Assembly (NCBI GenBank): GCA_020832185.1
Contig: JAFIFE010000002.1
Coordinates: 1-43,107 of the forward strand
DNA from: Alkalibacterium sp.
GTDB lineage: Bacteria > Bacillota > Bacilli > Lactobacillales > Carnobacteriaceae_A
Length of the DNA: 43,107 nt
Reading direction: 5' to 3'
In this document: in pieces, positions 9,163 through 18,166 of the stretch
Numbering within the stretch: the stretch's first letter is position 1
Layout of the letters: each line of letters starts with the position of its first letter
Made by a program: the position numbers and the translations under genes
Notes under the pieces: generated by a model
Databases searched by the model: none
Told to the model about the DNA's origin: nothing
What the model saw: only the letters and a program-made list of their open reading frames with translations

Positions 9163-9238
9163 ACCGCCGTATACGGAACCGTACGTACGGTGGTGTGAGA
9201 GGACGGTAAATAAATGAATTATTTACCTCCTACTCGAT
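9163..9238 (+). ncRNA. Group II intron domains V and VI
   Basis: Domain V is the hairpin at about 9163-9194, with arms ACCGCCGTA and TACGGTGGT around a GAAC-containing tip. Domain VI pairs GGTAAATAA (9205-9213) with TTATTTACC (9219-9227). The branch-point adenosine is expected in the 3' strand just before TACTCGAT. Confidence 0.8.
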
Positions 9239-9289
9239 TTGTGAAGATGATAACACTTACAATACTTTCATAATATCAGTCAAAATTGC

Positions 9290-9317
9290 TTACAGATTAA
9301 ATAAAATAGTGTATCAT
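9290..9317 (+). promoter_or_regulatory. Possible promoter of the 366-residue unknown gene
   Basis: TTACAG (9290-9295), 16 bp, TATCAT (9312-9317), in an AT-rich stretch between the intron and the next gene. Match is moderate. Confidence 0.35.
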
Positions 9318-9393
9318 TAAAATAACCAACAAAAAAATGGGGTTTATTAAGAAAGTAAATACGTGTTATAAGACTGATAAAGAAGGTGAGAAT

Positions 9394-10494
9394 ATGAAAA
9401 AAAATACAGCATATGTTCCATTTAGATTTAGACTAAATCCGATTAAGAGAATGGCCATGTTTCATTTCCATAAAAATCCAGATTCTGAATATGAAGCATT
9501 TGAATTTCACTATATAGACGGAGAACCTTACGGAAAAGGCTTCAGAGTACTGGCTTGGCGGACTGACGGATACAGAGATTCGTATGTACAGGATACACTG
9601 TCTATCCCTGAAGAAGAAGAAATCTTGTCAATTGGTGGAAAAGGCTTAAAAGAACGTTTCGTGGTAGATTTTGATGAAGCGTATTTTGAACATGCCAATG
9701 GACAGCTGGATGCAGGGTTTGTATTCTTCGATAAACGTGATCGTCGAATCGTGCTTTACGTGGATGAACAAATTGATAAGGAGACAAAACCATTGACGTG
9801 GTTACCTTCTGTAGGCAATCATATTGAGGAACCGCACTCAATGCCCCTGTTTTTCCTGTATAATTTTGATTTTGCCCGAAAACGAGACACTGAATTTTTC
9901 CTTTCAATCGATGGAGAAATGATCGATATCGATCCGTTTGCATTTCCAAAAGATTTTCAGGCAAGATACTATATCGAGTTTTCAACTGATTCAGTCGTGA
10001 CCAATTTCAACGAAAGTGGCCGTTATACTTTAGAGCGGGTAGACATTGATGAGAACGGCATAGCTGAAGGGAAGCACAATACGTATCTGTATGAAAAATC
10101 AAACGACTTAAATAAATTAAAACGGATCACGGTGAACCACGAGACAAATCCGGTCGAAGTAGAATTTACTCCGGCATTTCCCAATCACCTTGAAGTAAAA
10201 GAAGGAAGACCAATCTATGGAGAGTTTGAAATCATTCCTTCAGGTGAAGCGGGTTCATTAAATGGAAAATACAATGTGGTCTATCAGCAAGGAAAGGCCA
10301 TCATTAATCTGTCTTTCCCGGACTCATGGAACACGCCTAAGGGTGCAAACATTGAGCGCGTGATCAACAGCATGACACCCAATATAAAATCATGGTACCG
10401 TACTTACCAGTGTACACAAATCGTGCAGCTGGAAGACATGGACACATCGATTCAATGGAAACGCGTCGACCCTGATCGTCGAACTAAATATTAA
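9394..10494 (+). CDS. Conserved-looking protein of unknown function (366 residues)
   Basis: I do not recognise this protein. It begins MKKNTAYVPFRFRLNPIK, has no signal peptide or membrane segment, and is rich in Phe, Tyr, Asp and Glu with many short beta-strand-like segments. It contains no cysteine-rich or nucleotide-binding motif; one Cys occurs near the C-terminus (YQCTQIV). ATG 9394 is chosen because AAGGTGAG lies just upstream, whereas the earlier in-frame ATG 9337 does not have a site. It is a single-gene unit between the intron and its own terminator. A cytosolic structural or binding role is possible, but nothing in the sequence or neighbours points to a pathway. Confidence 0.75.
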   Translation: MKKNTAYVPFRFRLNPIKRMAMFHFHKNPDSEYEAFEFHYIDGEPYGKGFRVLAWRTDGYRDSYVQDTLSIPEEEEILSIGGKGLKERFVVDFDEAYFEHANGQLDAGFVFFDKRDRRIVLYVDEQIDKETKPLTWLPSVGNHIEEPHSMPLFFLYNFDFARKRDTEFFLSIDGEMIDIDPFAFPKDFQARYYIEFSTDSVVTNFNESGRYTLERVDIDENGIAEGKHNTYLYEKSNDLNKLKRITVNHETNPVEVEFTPAFPNHLEVKEGRPIYGEFEIIPSGEAGSLNGKYNVVYQQGKAIINLSFPDSWNTPKGANIERVINSMTPNIKSWYRTYQCTQIVQLEDMDTSIQWKRVDPDRRTKY

Positions 10495-10512
10495 CAGGAC
10501 TAGGACTATAAG

Positions 10513-10542
10513 AAGCAGCAGACAAACCGTCTGCTGCTTTTC
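10513..10542 (+). terminator. Terminator of the unknown gene
   Basis: Stem AAGCAGCAGAC (10513-10523) and GTCTGCTGCTT (10529-10539), five-base loop, short T-rich tail. Confidence 0.85.
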
Positions 10543-10686
10543 TTCTGCTCTAAAAGAAGTAAACGGAGACATTGACATGAGAATGAGTCAGGCTATTGTA
10601 TTTCATTACAAGTGTATTCTATACTGTTAGGTGTGGAAGATAGAAAAAATACAGTTCGTTTTGAAAAGATAGAGAGGAAAAGGCAT

Positions 10687-11334
10687 ATGAAAGTTTTAGT
10701 CACTGGGTTCGATCCTTTTGGTGGAGAGAAAGTGAATCCTGCCTATGAGGCAATCAAGCGGTTAGACGACTCCATTGCAGGTGCCACCATTGTTAAACGT
10801 GAGATACCGACGGTTTTTCACACCTCTTCAGCCATCGTTAAAGAAGCCATTAAAACGGAAAATCCAGATGTGATTTTGTGTGTAGGGCAGGCTGGTGGAA
10901 GATACGGCGTGACACCTGAGCGTGTGGCAATCAATGTCGATGACGCGCGCATCCCGGATAACGAGAACAACCAGCCGATAGATGAGAAAATCCAGCCAGA
11001 CGGTCCGGATGCTTATTTCAGTTCGCTTCCGGTAAAAGCCATGGTTGAAAAGATGAGAGACGCTCAGGTCCCGGCAAGTGTTTCAAACTCTGCAGGTACA
11101 TTCGTCTGTAATCACATCATGTATCAAGTGTTGTATGCGATAGAAAAAGAATTCCCAGATAAAACAGGCGGATTTGTTCATGTCCCCTTTATCCCTGAAC
11201 AAGTCACTGATAAAGCAAATCAGCCGTCGATGTATCTTGAAGATATCGTCAGAGGACTAAAAGCTGGTATCGAAGCAATAGTTGAGCGTCATGGAAAAGA
11301 AGACAGCAAACACATCGGTGGAGCCATTCATTAA
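10687..11334 (+). CDS. pcp: Pyrrolidone-carboxylate peptidase (pyroglutamyl peptidase I)
   Basis: A 215-residue cytosolic cysteine peptidase of family C15 that removes N-terminal pyroglutamate from peptides. The start [18 protein letters not shown] is the family signature. The triad is Glu78 (TPERVAIN), Cys141 (SAGTFVCNH) and His165 ([10 protein letters not shown]), spaced as in known enzymes. I chose ATG 10687, with AGAGGAAAAGG directly upstream; the longer in-frame start at 10612 would add 25 residues unlike the family. The antiporter gene begins 27 bp later, so the two may be co-transcribed. Confidence 0.95.
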   Translation: MKVLVTGFDPFGGEKVNPAYEAIKRLDDSIAGATIVKREIPTVFHTSSAIVKEAIKTENPDVILCVGQAGGRYGVTPERVAINVDDARIPDNENNQPIDEKIQPDGPDAYFSSLPVKAMVEKMRDAQVPASVSNSAGTFVCNHIMYQVLYAIEKEFPDKTGGFVHVPFIPEQVTDKANQPSMYLEDIVRGLKAGIEAIVERHGKEDSKHIGGAIH

Positions 11335-11361
11335 AAACATAAGAAGCAGGAGTAGGTATAG

Positions 11362-12534
11362 ATGCTGACAGGAATTGGATTGGTACTCATATTTGGATAC
11401 ATAGGGGGGAAACTGGTTTCGCGATTAAAACTCCCGCCGCTTATAGGCATGCTAATAGTCGGAATCGTTATAGGCCCGTACGTGTTAGATTTTCTTGATT
11501 CTGATTTATTACTGGTCTCTCAGGATATACGGACTTTTGCATTAATCATTATTCTGATGCGCGCCGGGTTGGGGATAAAAAAAGATCAGATCAGACAAGT
11601 CGGATCGATTGCGCTGCGTATCAGCAGTATTCCTTGCATACTGGAAGGGTTGACGATTACAGGGTTGGCATATTATTTGCTGGATTTTTCATTTGCAGAA
11701 GCGGGAATGCTTGGATTCATCATCGCAGCCGTCTCACCAGCCGTAGTGGTGCCCAGCATGTTGGACTTGAAAGAAAAAAAATACGGAGAAGACAAGCAGA
11801 TCCCTACTTTATTACTGGCCGGTACATCTATAGACGATGTATTCGCCATTACATTATTCACTTTTTTTCTAGGTTTGGGTACAAGCGGACAGGAGTCATC
11901 CCTGCTGTTTGAGTTAGCCTTTATTCCATTCAGCATCATCGCTGGAGTTTTGGGAGGAGCGGTTATTGCAGTTGCCGCCATTTACTTATTCAAATCATTC
12001 AATAAGAAGTATGTAGAGAAGCTGCTTATACTGATTGCAGTCTCGATTTTGTTTGTCGAATGGGGAGAGCATGTCGGGATTGCGAGTTTACTGGGAGTCA
12101 TGACACTGGGATTTCTTATTTTTGAAAAAATTCCCAAGCATACAGAACAGTTTACTCAATCACTGGCAGGTTTATGGATTTTTCTGCAGATCCTGCTGTT
12201 TGCTCTGGTAGGGGCAGAAGTGAATATTGAAGTGGCTTTAGATGCGGGCCTTATGGGGTTACTTATTATCGCCTTAGGGCTAATAGGTCGTAGTTTAGGC
12301 GTGTGGATCGCGACAATGAACACTGAACTCAACACGAAAGAACGGATTTTCTGTATGATTGCCTATACACCAAAAGCAACTGTGCAGGCAGCAATGGGCG
12401 GTATCCCACTGGCAATGGGAGCTGAGCAGGGGGCTTTGATTTTAGCACTGGCTGTGTTGTCGATCGTAGTGACAGCCCCGCTTGGAGCGGCAGCCATCTA
12501 TGCCTCAGCACCGAGACTTTTAAACCAGGGATAA
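11362..12534 (+). CDS. Cation:proton antiporter (Na+/H+ exchanger domain)
   Basis: A 390-residue integral membrane protein with about 11-12 hydrophobic segments and the CPA-superfamily fold. Visible motifs are GGKLVSRLKLPPLIGMLIVGIVIGP near the N-terminus, AAVSPAVVVPSMLDL around residue 125 and the TSIDDVFAITLF segment near 155, whose paired aspartates fit the ion-binding site of electrogenic antiporters. It probably exchanges Na+ or K+ for H+, a useful function in an alkaliphile or halotolerant cell. No C-terminal regulatory TrkA domain is present. AGGAG lies ten bases before the ATG. Ion specificity cannot be read from sequence. Confidence 0.88.
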   Translation: MLTGIGLVLIFGYIGGKLVSRLKLPPLIGMLIVGIVIGPYVLDFLDSDLLLVSQDIRTFALIIILMRAGLGIKKDQIRQVGSIALRISSIPCILEGLTITGLAYYLLDFSFAEAGMLGFIIAAVSPAVVVPSMLDLKEKKYGEDKQIPTLLLAGTSIDDVFAITLFTFFLGLGTSGQESSLLFELAFIPFSIIAGVLGGAVIAVAAIYLFKSFNKKYVEKLLILIAVSILFVEWGEHVGIASLLGVMTLGFLIFEKIPKHTEQFTQSLAGLWIFLQILLFALVGAEVNIEVALDAGLMGLLIIALGLIGRSLGVWIATMNTELNTKERIFCMIAYTPKATVQAAMGGIPLAMGAEQGALILALAVLSIVVTAPLGAAAIYASAPRLLNQG

Positions 12535-12552
12535 AAAGAATTGAAAAAAGGT

Positions 12553-12581
12553 TTGACAATAGTTTCAGAAGTCAGTATAGT
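12553..12581 (+). promoter_or_regulatory. Promoter of the methionine-transport operon
   Basis: TTGACA (12553-12558), exactly 17 bp, TATAGT (12576-12581): near-consensus sigma-A promoter immediately before the first T-box leader. Confidence 0.85.
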
Positions 12582-12587
12582 AATAAA

Positions 12588-12914
12588 CAAGTTCAAAAAT
12601 TAAATTTTAAAGAGAAAACAATGTGAAAAGAAAAGTACGCTTAGGAAGTCTTCCTAGAGAGTCTGTGCTGGTGAAAGCAGATAAGAGTGAATAAGTGGAA
12701 AATGGTCTTGGAAATGGAGTAGACGATCCTGCATCAGGTAAGTTTACTACGGGTTCACCCGTTACAGTGACGCAGTCTACAGGAAGGTTCTTCTTGTGTA
12801 CTGGCAGAGACAGTGTGAGTGATCGCGCTGTAAATTAAGGTGGTAACACGACAAATTTGAGTCGTCCTTAGAAAATCTTTCTAGTGAAGAGGGATTTTTT
12901 AAGGGCGTTTTTTT
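12588..12914 (+). ncRNA. T-box leader 1 (methionine specifier) with terminator
   Basis: The T-box sequence AAGGTGGTAACACG is at 12837-12850. Stem I shows AGTA opposite GAAAATGG, flanked by helices CGCTTA/TAAGTG and AAGA/TCTT, which puts ATG (12702-12704) in the specifier position. The terminator pairs CGTCCTTA (12863-12870) with TAAGGGCG (12900-12907), followed by T at 12908-12914. Uncharged tRNA-Met should stabilise the antiterminator and allow read-through. Confidence 0.92.
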
Positions 12915-12919
12915 ATGGA

Positions 12920-13229
12920 AAAATTGAATAGACAAATCAAACTGCAATGAAGAGTAAAGTACACTTATAAGACAGCAATAACAGAGAGCCTGAGCAGGTG
13001 AAAACAGGTTTGCTTGAATAAGTGGAAAATGGACTCGAAGCAGGATACCGAGTGTCTTTGACATAAGGCTATCATGGGTGCGCCCACTACAGCGACGGAG
13101 CATAGGAATAAACTCTGTGCTCTTAGAGGAACCAGTCGAGAGACGGGTTTGAATATAGGTGGTAACACGGACTAATCGTTCGTCCTTATAATCAGAGAGA
13201 ATCTGGTTATGTGGACGAACGATTTTTTT
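12920..13229 (+). ncRNA. T-box leader 2 (methionine specifier) with terminator
   Basis: A second complete T-box. Motif AGGTGGTAACACGG at 13157-13170; specifier loop AGTA/GAAAATGG between helices CACTTAT/ATAAGTG and GAGT/ACTC, with ATG at 13029-13031. Terminator arms AATCGTTCGTCC (13174-13185) and GGACGAACGATT (13213-13224), then a T run. No promoter is evident between the two leaders, so they act in series. The stem I core resembles leader 1, suggesting tandem duplication. Confidence 0.92.
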
Positions 13230-13261
13230 GTATCTAAAAAAGAACAAACAGGGGGATGTAT

Positions 13262-14332
13262 ATGATTGAACTGAAAAACGTGGATGTGACGTTTCAGGAC
13301 GGAAAGAAGACGGTTAAGGCCGTAAGGGACGTGTCTATAACGGTCGAAAAGGGAGATATATACGGGATTGTCGGCTATAGTGGAGCTGGAAAAAGTACGC
13401 TAGTGCGAACGATCAATCTGCTTCAGCGCCCGACTTCAGGATCGGTGATCGTAGACAAGCAGGAATTATCTGCACTGCCACCCAAGGCACTGCGGACAGC
13501 ACGAAAAAAAATTGGGATGATTTTCCAGCATTTCAACTTGATGCGTGCACGGACGGTAGCCGGAAACGTAGCCTACCCACTGCGGAAGTCAGGCTTATCA
13601 AAAAAAGAAGTGAATGCGAAAATAGATGAGCTGCTGGAACTGGTCGGACTGGCAGATAAAAAACACACGTATCCCTCTCAATTATCGGGCGGACAGAAGC
13701 AGCGGGTGGCTATCGCAAGGGCACTTGCAAATGATCCGGAAGTTTTATTATGTGATGAAGCAACCAGTGCACTGGATCCAAAAACGACTTCTTCCATTCT
13801 GGAACTGCTGAAGCGTCTGAACAAACAGCTCTCCCTGACCATTGTAATCATTACGCATGAAATGCAGGTGGTTAAAGAAATCTGTAATAAGGTAGCGGTC
13901 ATGGATGACGGAAAAGTGGTTGAGAAAGGTGATCTGGTTTCGCTGTTCACTGCGCCAAAGGAAGCATTGACACACGAATTCATTGATACAGCGACTCATA
14001 TCCATCAGGCACTGGAAAAGATCAGGAAGCATCCGACTCTACTGGATTTAAGTGCCGACGATGTTCTGGCAAATATTACGTATGTGGGAGAAAGTACCAG
14101 CACACCACTTATTGCCAGTTTATATGCACAGTTTGGCGTTACGACGAATATTTTATACGGAAACGTGGAAATCCTTCAACAGACACCGGTCGGAAATCTT
14201 ATCGTCGTTCTTTCCGGTGAAAGAAGGCAGCGGGAAAAAGCCGTTGCTTACCTTGAATCAAACAACGTTAAAGTCAACACGATCGACAGTGACCAGACGG
14301 TCGTGTCCATAAAAAATAGAAAAGTAAGTTAG
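13262..14332 (+). CDS. metN: Methionine ABC transporter ATP-binding protein
   Basis: A 356-residue ATPase that powers methionine import. Walker [11 protein letters not shown]-loop FQHFNLM, signature [15 protein letters not shown], Walker [12 protein letters not shown] and the switch histidine in ITHEM are all present. A C-terminal NIL/ACT-like domain (from about residue 265) is the methionine-sensing domain known to inhibit the transporter when the amino acid accumulates. ATG 13262 is seven bases after GGGGG; ATG 13256 is too close. First gene of metN-metI-metQ, behind two Met T-boxes. Confidence 0.95.
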   Translation: MIELKNVDVTFQDGKKTVKAVRDVSITVEKGDIYGIVGYSGAGKSTLVRTINLLQRPTSGSVIVDKQELSALPPKALRTARKKIGMIFQHFNLMRARTVAGNVAYPLRKSGLSKKEVNAKIDELLELVGLADKKHTYPSQLSGGQKQRVAIARALANDPEVLLCDEATSALDPKTTSSILELLKRLNKQLSLTIVIITHEMQVVKEICNKVAVMDDGKVVEKGDLVSLFTAPKEALTHEFIDTATHIHQALEKIRKHPTLLDLSADDVLANITYVGESTSTPLIASLYAQFGVTTNILYGNVEILQQTPVGNLIVVLSGERRQREKAVAYLESNNVKVNTIDSDQTVVSIKNRKVS

Positions 14333-14344
14333 GGAGGAATACTG

Positions 14345-15025
14345 ATGATCAACTGGTTTGAAACATATTTTGAAAATGCACTTCGTATTCAACCTGAAAT
14401 ACTGAACAGTATATGGGAGACCTTATATATGGTCGGCACGACTGCTATCCTTTCAGGTGTATTAGGAATTATTCTGGGTATTATACTGGTAGTGACCGAA
14501 ACACAGGGAATTCTTGAAAATAGAAGAGTCTATGACTTTCTGGAAAGAAGTGTGAATGCTTTCCGCTCAGTTCCATTTATTATTATGCTGGCGCTGATTG
14601 CTCCGATAACAAGGCTGCTGGTAGGCACGTCGATCGGGACGACGGCAGCTATCGTCCCGCTTGTAGTAGGGACAGTGCCGTTTTATTCACGCCAGGTGCA
14701 AAATGCCTTGCTGGAAGTAGATAAAGGCATTGTAGAAGCTGCGGAGGCCATGGGGTCATCACCACTGGAAATCATCATCCGCGTTTACTTAAAGGAAGGC
14801 TTGCCGTCAATCATTCGAGTCTCTTCCGTAACAATCATCAACTTGATCGGACTGACAGCCATGGCAGGAGCGATTGGAGCAGGCGGGCTGGGAAATCTCG
14901 CTATTGCAAGAGGTTATAATCGATTTCAGACGGACGTGACTATCGTTGCGACCGTTGCGATACTGATCATTGTAATGATCAGTCAGGTCATCGGAAATTA
15001 TCTGGTAAGAAAAACGAGTCACTAA
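14345..15025 (+). CDS. metI: Methionine ABC transporter permease
   Basis: A 226-residue inner-membrane permease with about five hydrophobic segments. The EAA loop that contacts the ATPase is visible as EAAEAMGSSPLEIIIRVYLKEGLPS near residues 135-160. The N-terminus NWFETYFENALRIQPEILNSIWET is typical of MetI. AGGGAGGAA precedes the ATG, 12 bp after metN, so translation is probably coupled within the operon. Confidence 0.94.
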   Translation: MINWFETYFENALRIQPEILNSIWETLYMVGTTAILSGVLGIILGIILVVTETQGILENRRVYDFLERSVNAFRSVPFIIMLALIAPITRLLVGTSIGTTAAIVPLVVGTVPFYSRQVQNALLEVDKGIVEAAEAMGSSPLEIIIRVYLKEGLPSIIRVSSVTIINLIGLTAMAGAIGAGGLGNLAIARGYNRFQTDVTIVATVAILIIVMISQVIGNYLVRKTSH

Positions 15026-15056
15026 AAACTAAAACCAATAAAAGGGGAAAATAAAA

Positions 15057-15875
15057 ATGACAACGATAAAAAAATGGGCAACATTTGTAAGCATAGGCTT
15101 TTTGACATTACTATTAGCAGCATGCGGGGCTTCAGCGGAGACATCTGAAACAGTATCGATCGGTGTAGTCGGAGAAGATAATGATGTTTGGGATTTTGTT
15201 GCTGAAAAGCTTGAAAATGAAGAAGGGATCACGATCGAACTGGTCCGCTTTACGGATTACGCGCAACCTAATAATGCACTGGCACAGGGAGAGATCGATC
15301 TGAATGCCTTCCAGCACAAACTGTTCCTGGAATCATTCAATGAAGACAGTGGAACGACTCTTGTCCCTATCGGGGATACAGTGATTGCTCCTTTAGGTAT
15401 TTACTCTGAGACATTAGTTGATGTGGTCGAACTCGAAGAAAACGGGACTGTGGCTATCCCTAATGACATCACCAATGGAGGACGTGCACTGCTGCTTCTT
15501 CAGACAGCCGGACTGATTACAGTTGATCCGGATGCAGGCGTCACCCCAACAGTAAACGATATAACAGATAATCCATTAAACCTGGACATTCAGGAACTGG
15601 ATGCAGCTCAGACAGCGAGAGCCCTTCAGGATGTAGATGTATCGATCATCAACTCGGGAATGGCAGTAGATGCCGGCTTTGTTCCTTCAGAAGATGCCAT
15701 CTTCCTGGAACCGGTCAATGATCAGTCAGAACCTTATGTCAATATCATTGTTGCGAGAGAAGAGGATGCGGATGACGACGTGTACCAGACGATCGTAGAA
15801 GCTTACCAGTCTGAAGATACAAAAGAGGCCATTGCTGAAACATCTGAAGGGTCATCGATACCAGCCTGGGACTAA
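15057..15875 (+). CDS. metQ: Methionine-binding lipoprotein
   Basis: A 272-residue substrate-binding protein of the NlpA/MetQ family. A lipoprotein signal ends in LLLAACG, with the lipidated Cys23; the mature protein has the family blocks LVRFTDYAQPNNALAQGEIDLNAFQH and VAIPNDITNGGRALLLLQ. It captures L- or D-methionine outside the cell and passes it to MetI. The start has AAAGGGG upstream, and the gene follows metI by 31 bp. The protein is notably acidic, as expected of secreted proteins in halophilic or alkaliphilic bacteria. Confidence 0.94.
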   Translation: MTTIKKWATFVSIGFLTLLLAACGASAETSETVSIGVVGEDNDVWDFVAEKLENEEGITIELVRFTDYAQPNNALAQGEIDLNAFQHKLFLESFNEDSGTTLVPIGDTVIAPLGIYSETLVDVVELEENGTVAIPNDITNGGRALLLLQTAGLITVDPDAGVTPTVNDITDNPLNLDIQELDAAQTARALQDVDVSIINSGMAVDAGFVPSEDAIFLEPVNDQSEPYVNIIVAREEDADDDVYQTIVEAYQSEDTKEAIAETSEGSSIPAWD

Positions 15876-15937
15876 AAAGTACACTTTTCTGATGGGAAGA
15901 GATTGAACGGACAATAGATTGGGAAGGAATGATCGAT

Positions 15938-17134
15938 ATGACAACGACAGTAACGGAAGCATCTATTAAAGAACAGATTTTAGAAGGAGCAGAAGAGGTC
16001 ATTGCATTAAGAAGATAATTTCATCAGTACCCGGAAGCCAGCTTGAAAGAATTTAAAACAATCAAACGTATCAAACAGGAACTTGAGAAGCTGGACATCC
16101 CTTTCGAAGCTGTTGGTGAAACGGGAGCGATCGGAGAAATTAATGGGCAGAGAGGAAAAGGTAAGACGATTTTATTACGTGCAGATATAGATGCACTGGA
16201 ACTGGAAGATGCAAAAGACAAGCCTTACAAATCCAAAAATCCAGGTCTGCACCATGCCTGTGGGCACGACGGACATACAGCTGCTTTACTTGGAGCAGCA
16301 AAAGTATTGAAGAAAAATGCAGACAAATTCTCAGGTACGATCAAAGTGGCCTTTCAGCAGGCAGAAGAAATAGGGGCTGGTGCAAGGCAATTTGTTCAGG
16401 GGGGTCATGTTGAAGGCGTCGACCAGGTCTTCGGTATTCATCTGGATTCAAGCGTGCCGGTCGGGAAAATCGTCTCTGTCCCGGGAGCGACAAATGCCTC
16501 CTGTGATATATTCAAGATCAAAGTGCACGGAAAAAGTGCGCATGCCGCACAGCCGCACAATGGAGTCGATGCACTGCTCGCCGCTGCGGCGATTACAGTG
16601 GACCTTCAAAGCATAGTCGGAAGAGAAGTCAGCCCTTTAGACAATGTGGTTGTTGCTGTAGGCGTGCTGAATGCCGGGACACGGTATAATATCGTGGCCA
16701 ACCAGGCAACACTAGAAGGCACTGTCCGCACGTTCAGTCATGAAACGAGAGACAAGGTCTTGAAAGCAGTTGAACGGATAGCGACAAGTGTGGGAGAATC
16801 ACACAGAGCAACCGTTGAGTTTGAGAACTATGATGCAGCAGCACCGTTGATCAACGCAGATGGGCCCGCAGAACGGGCTGCACAAGTGGGTGCAGCTATA
16901 GTGGGCTTAGAAAATGTGATATCGACTCAGCCGAAAAGTCTGGGGGCAGATGATTTCGCCGATTTTCTGGCAGAAGCACCCGGGGTCTACGCTAGAGTGG
17001 GTACCCGAAACTTGAAGGATTCTGATACATGGTACGGTCATCATCATGAGAACTTTGATATAGATGAAAGAGGACTGAAGGTCGCCACGGAACTGCATGT
17101 CTGCTATGCTCTTGATTTTTTAAATAGCAATTAA
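15938..17134 (+). pseudogene. M20-family amidohydrolase interrupted by an in-frame TAA
   Basis: The reading frame from ATG 15938 (GGGAAGG upstream) encodes 26 residues ending IALRR, then TAA at 16016-16018, and continues in the same frame with FHQYPEASLKEF to 17134, about 398 codons in total. The downstream part is otherwise intact: HACGHDGHTAALLGAAK, the AEEIGAGA metal region, the dimerisation domain, GADDFADF and a final HHHENFD. Family members read RR-x-xH-x-xPE here, so the stop replaces one variable residue, for example GAA to TAA. A TTG at 16043 could restart translation but would omit the N-terminal helix. Intact enzymes hydrolyse N-acyl amino acids, a fitting partner of metNIQ. Sequencing error or stop read-through are alternatives. 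Confidence 0.8.
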
Positions 17135-17140
17135 ACAAAA

Positions 17141-17183
17141 AAAGGCACACCGGGAATGAGAATTTCCTTCCTTGTGTGCCTTT
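17141..17183. terminator. Bidirectional terminator between the M20 gene and opuAC
   Basis: Stem AAAGGCACAC (17141-17150) and GTGTGCCTTT (17174-17183), with A-rich bases before and T-rich after, serving the two convergent operons. Confidence 0.85.
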
Positions 17184-17218
17184 CATTTGTTTTAGTGTGG
17201 ACCTAACCTAGTTAAAGA

Positions 17219-18109
17219 TTATTCGCCAATGCCTTCTGTCCATTCAGAAACGATATCCTGGTTAGCGTCAACCCAGTTACGTGCTGCTTCTTCTGGTTCA
17301 GCGCCTTCCTGGATTTCCAGCATGACTTCTTCCATATGGTCTGTTTCCCAGAAGAAGTTATCTAGTAATGCGTAAGCTTCAGGAAGATCATCGCTTAACC
17401 CTTCACGAACAAAGGTATCGATTGTTTCAGCTTCTCCAAAAGACCCTTCAGGATCTTCAAGATATTTTAAATCATATGAAGAGAACATCCAGTGTGGAGA
17501 CCATCCTGTTACAATGATTTCATCTTCATTCTGGTAGGCTGTAGATAGCTCAGTAGTCATTGCACCCGATGATGATGTCTGTACATTCCATCCATCAAGA
17601 TTCTCATAGTCTTCTAAAGCATTTTCAGCAGCAGCTACAACACCTGCACCAGCTTCGATACCGGTAATAGTCTGTCCAGCTTCATCTGATAAGTCAGCAA
17701 TTGAATCGACGTCCATATATTCTGGAACGACCAGTCCGATGACTGCACCTTCAAGGTTTGAACCTAAGTGTTCCATTCTATCAGAGTATTCGTCATATTG
17801 TGCTTCGTGTGTAGCAGGTAACCAGGCGGAAACCATAGCATCAGCATCGCCTGAAGCGACTGCTTCCCACATGATTGCATTATCAAGTGCAGTTGTCGTA
17901 ACGTCATAGCCCATATCAGCTAATACTTCTCCAACCACATGCGTAGATGCGATTTCTGAATCCCAGCTTACATATGACAGTGTAATTTCGTCACCATCAA
18001 CGACAGTATCGACAGCTTCTTCGTTGTCTGCGGTGTCTCCGCACGCTGCCAAGAATAATGCTGAAGCAGATGCTGCTGTTAGTCCTAATCTTTTCCAGTT
18101 CGTTGTCAA
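17219..18109 (-). CDS. opuAC: Glycine betaine-binding lipoprotein
   Basis: A 296-residue lipoprotein with lipobox LAAC (Cys23) and an OpuAC-type ligand domain starting ITLSYVSWDSEIAST. Aromatic residues in YVSW, MVSAWLPATHEAQY and TGWSPHWMF fit the Trp cage that binds quaternary ammonium groups. It captures glycine betaine (or related compounds) for osmoprotection. The start is TTG 18109, with GAGGAG upstream; no ATG fits. Last gene of opuAA-AB-AC. The mature protein is strongly acidic, in keeping with a saline exterior. Confidence 0.93.
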   Translation of the reverse strand: MTTNWKRLGLTAASASALFLAACGDTADNEEAVDTVVDGDEITLSYVSWDSEIASTHVVGEVLADMGYDVTTTALDNAIMWEAVASGDADAMVSAWLPATHEAQYDEYSDRMEHLGSNLEGAVIGLVVPEYMDVDSIADLSDEAGQTITGIEAGAGVVAAAENALEDYENLDGWNVQTSSSGAMTTELSTAYQNEDEIIVTGWSPHWMFSSYDLKYLEDPEGSFGEAETIDTFVREGLSDDLPEAYALLDNFFWETDHMEEVMLEIQEGAEPEEAARNWVDANQDIVSEWTEGIGE

Positions 18110-18166
18110 AATAAATCTCTCCTCTTAGGTAGTAGTGATTTTTATTAAAAGTCTTATTAATTAACT

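Larger units (their letters stand above)
7387..9238 (+). mobile_element. Group II intron, class C type
   Basis: The 5' end is placed at GTGCG (7387-7391), the usual group II start; the 3' end at about 9238 in TACTCGAT, after domains V and VI. Total about 1.85 kb is normal. The open reading frame encodes a reverse transcriptase/maturase. Location directly behind a rho-independent terminator on the same strand is the known target preference of class C introns, which recognise the hairpin plus a short exon-binding site. The 5' boundary has an uncertainty of a few bases. Confidence 0.88.

Noticed and set aside
12711-12716. Second ATG in leader 1 (within GGAAATGG) as specifier codon
   Set aside because: It is not opposite the AGTA strand; the ATG at 12702 is, and the same register holds in leader 2.
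12777-13247. 156-codon minus-strand frame
   Set aside because: It lies in the two T-box leaders, whose RNA structure explains the sequence.
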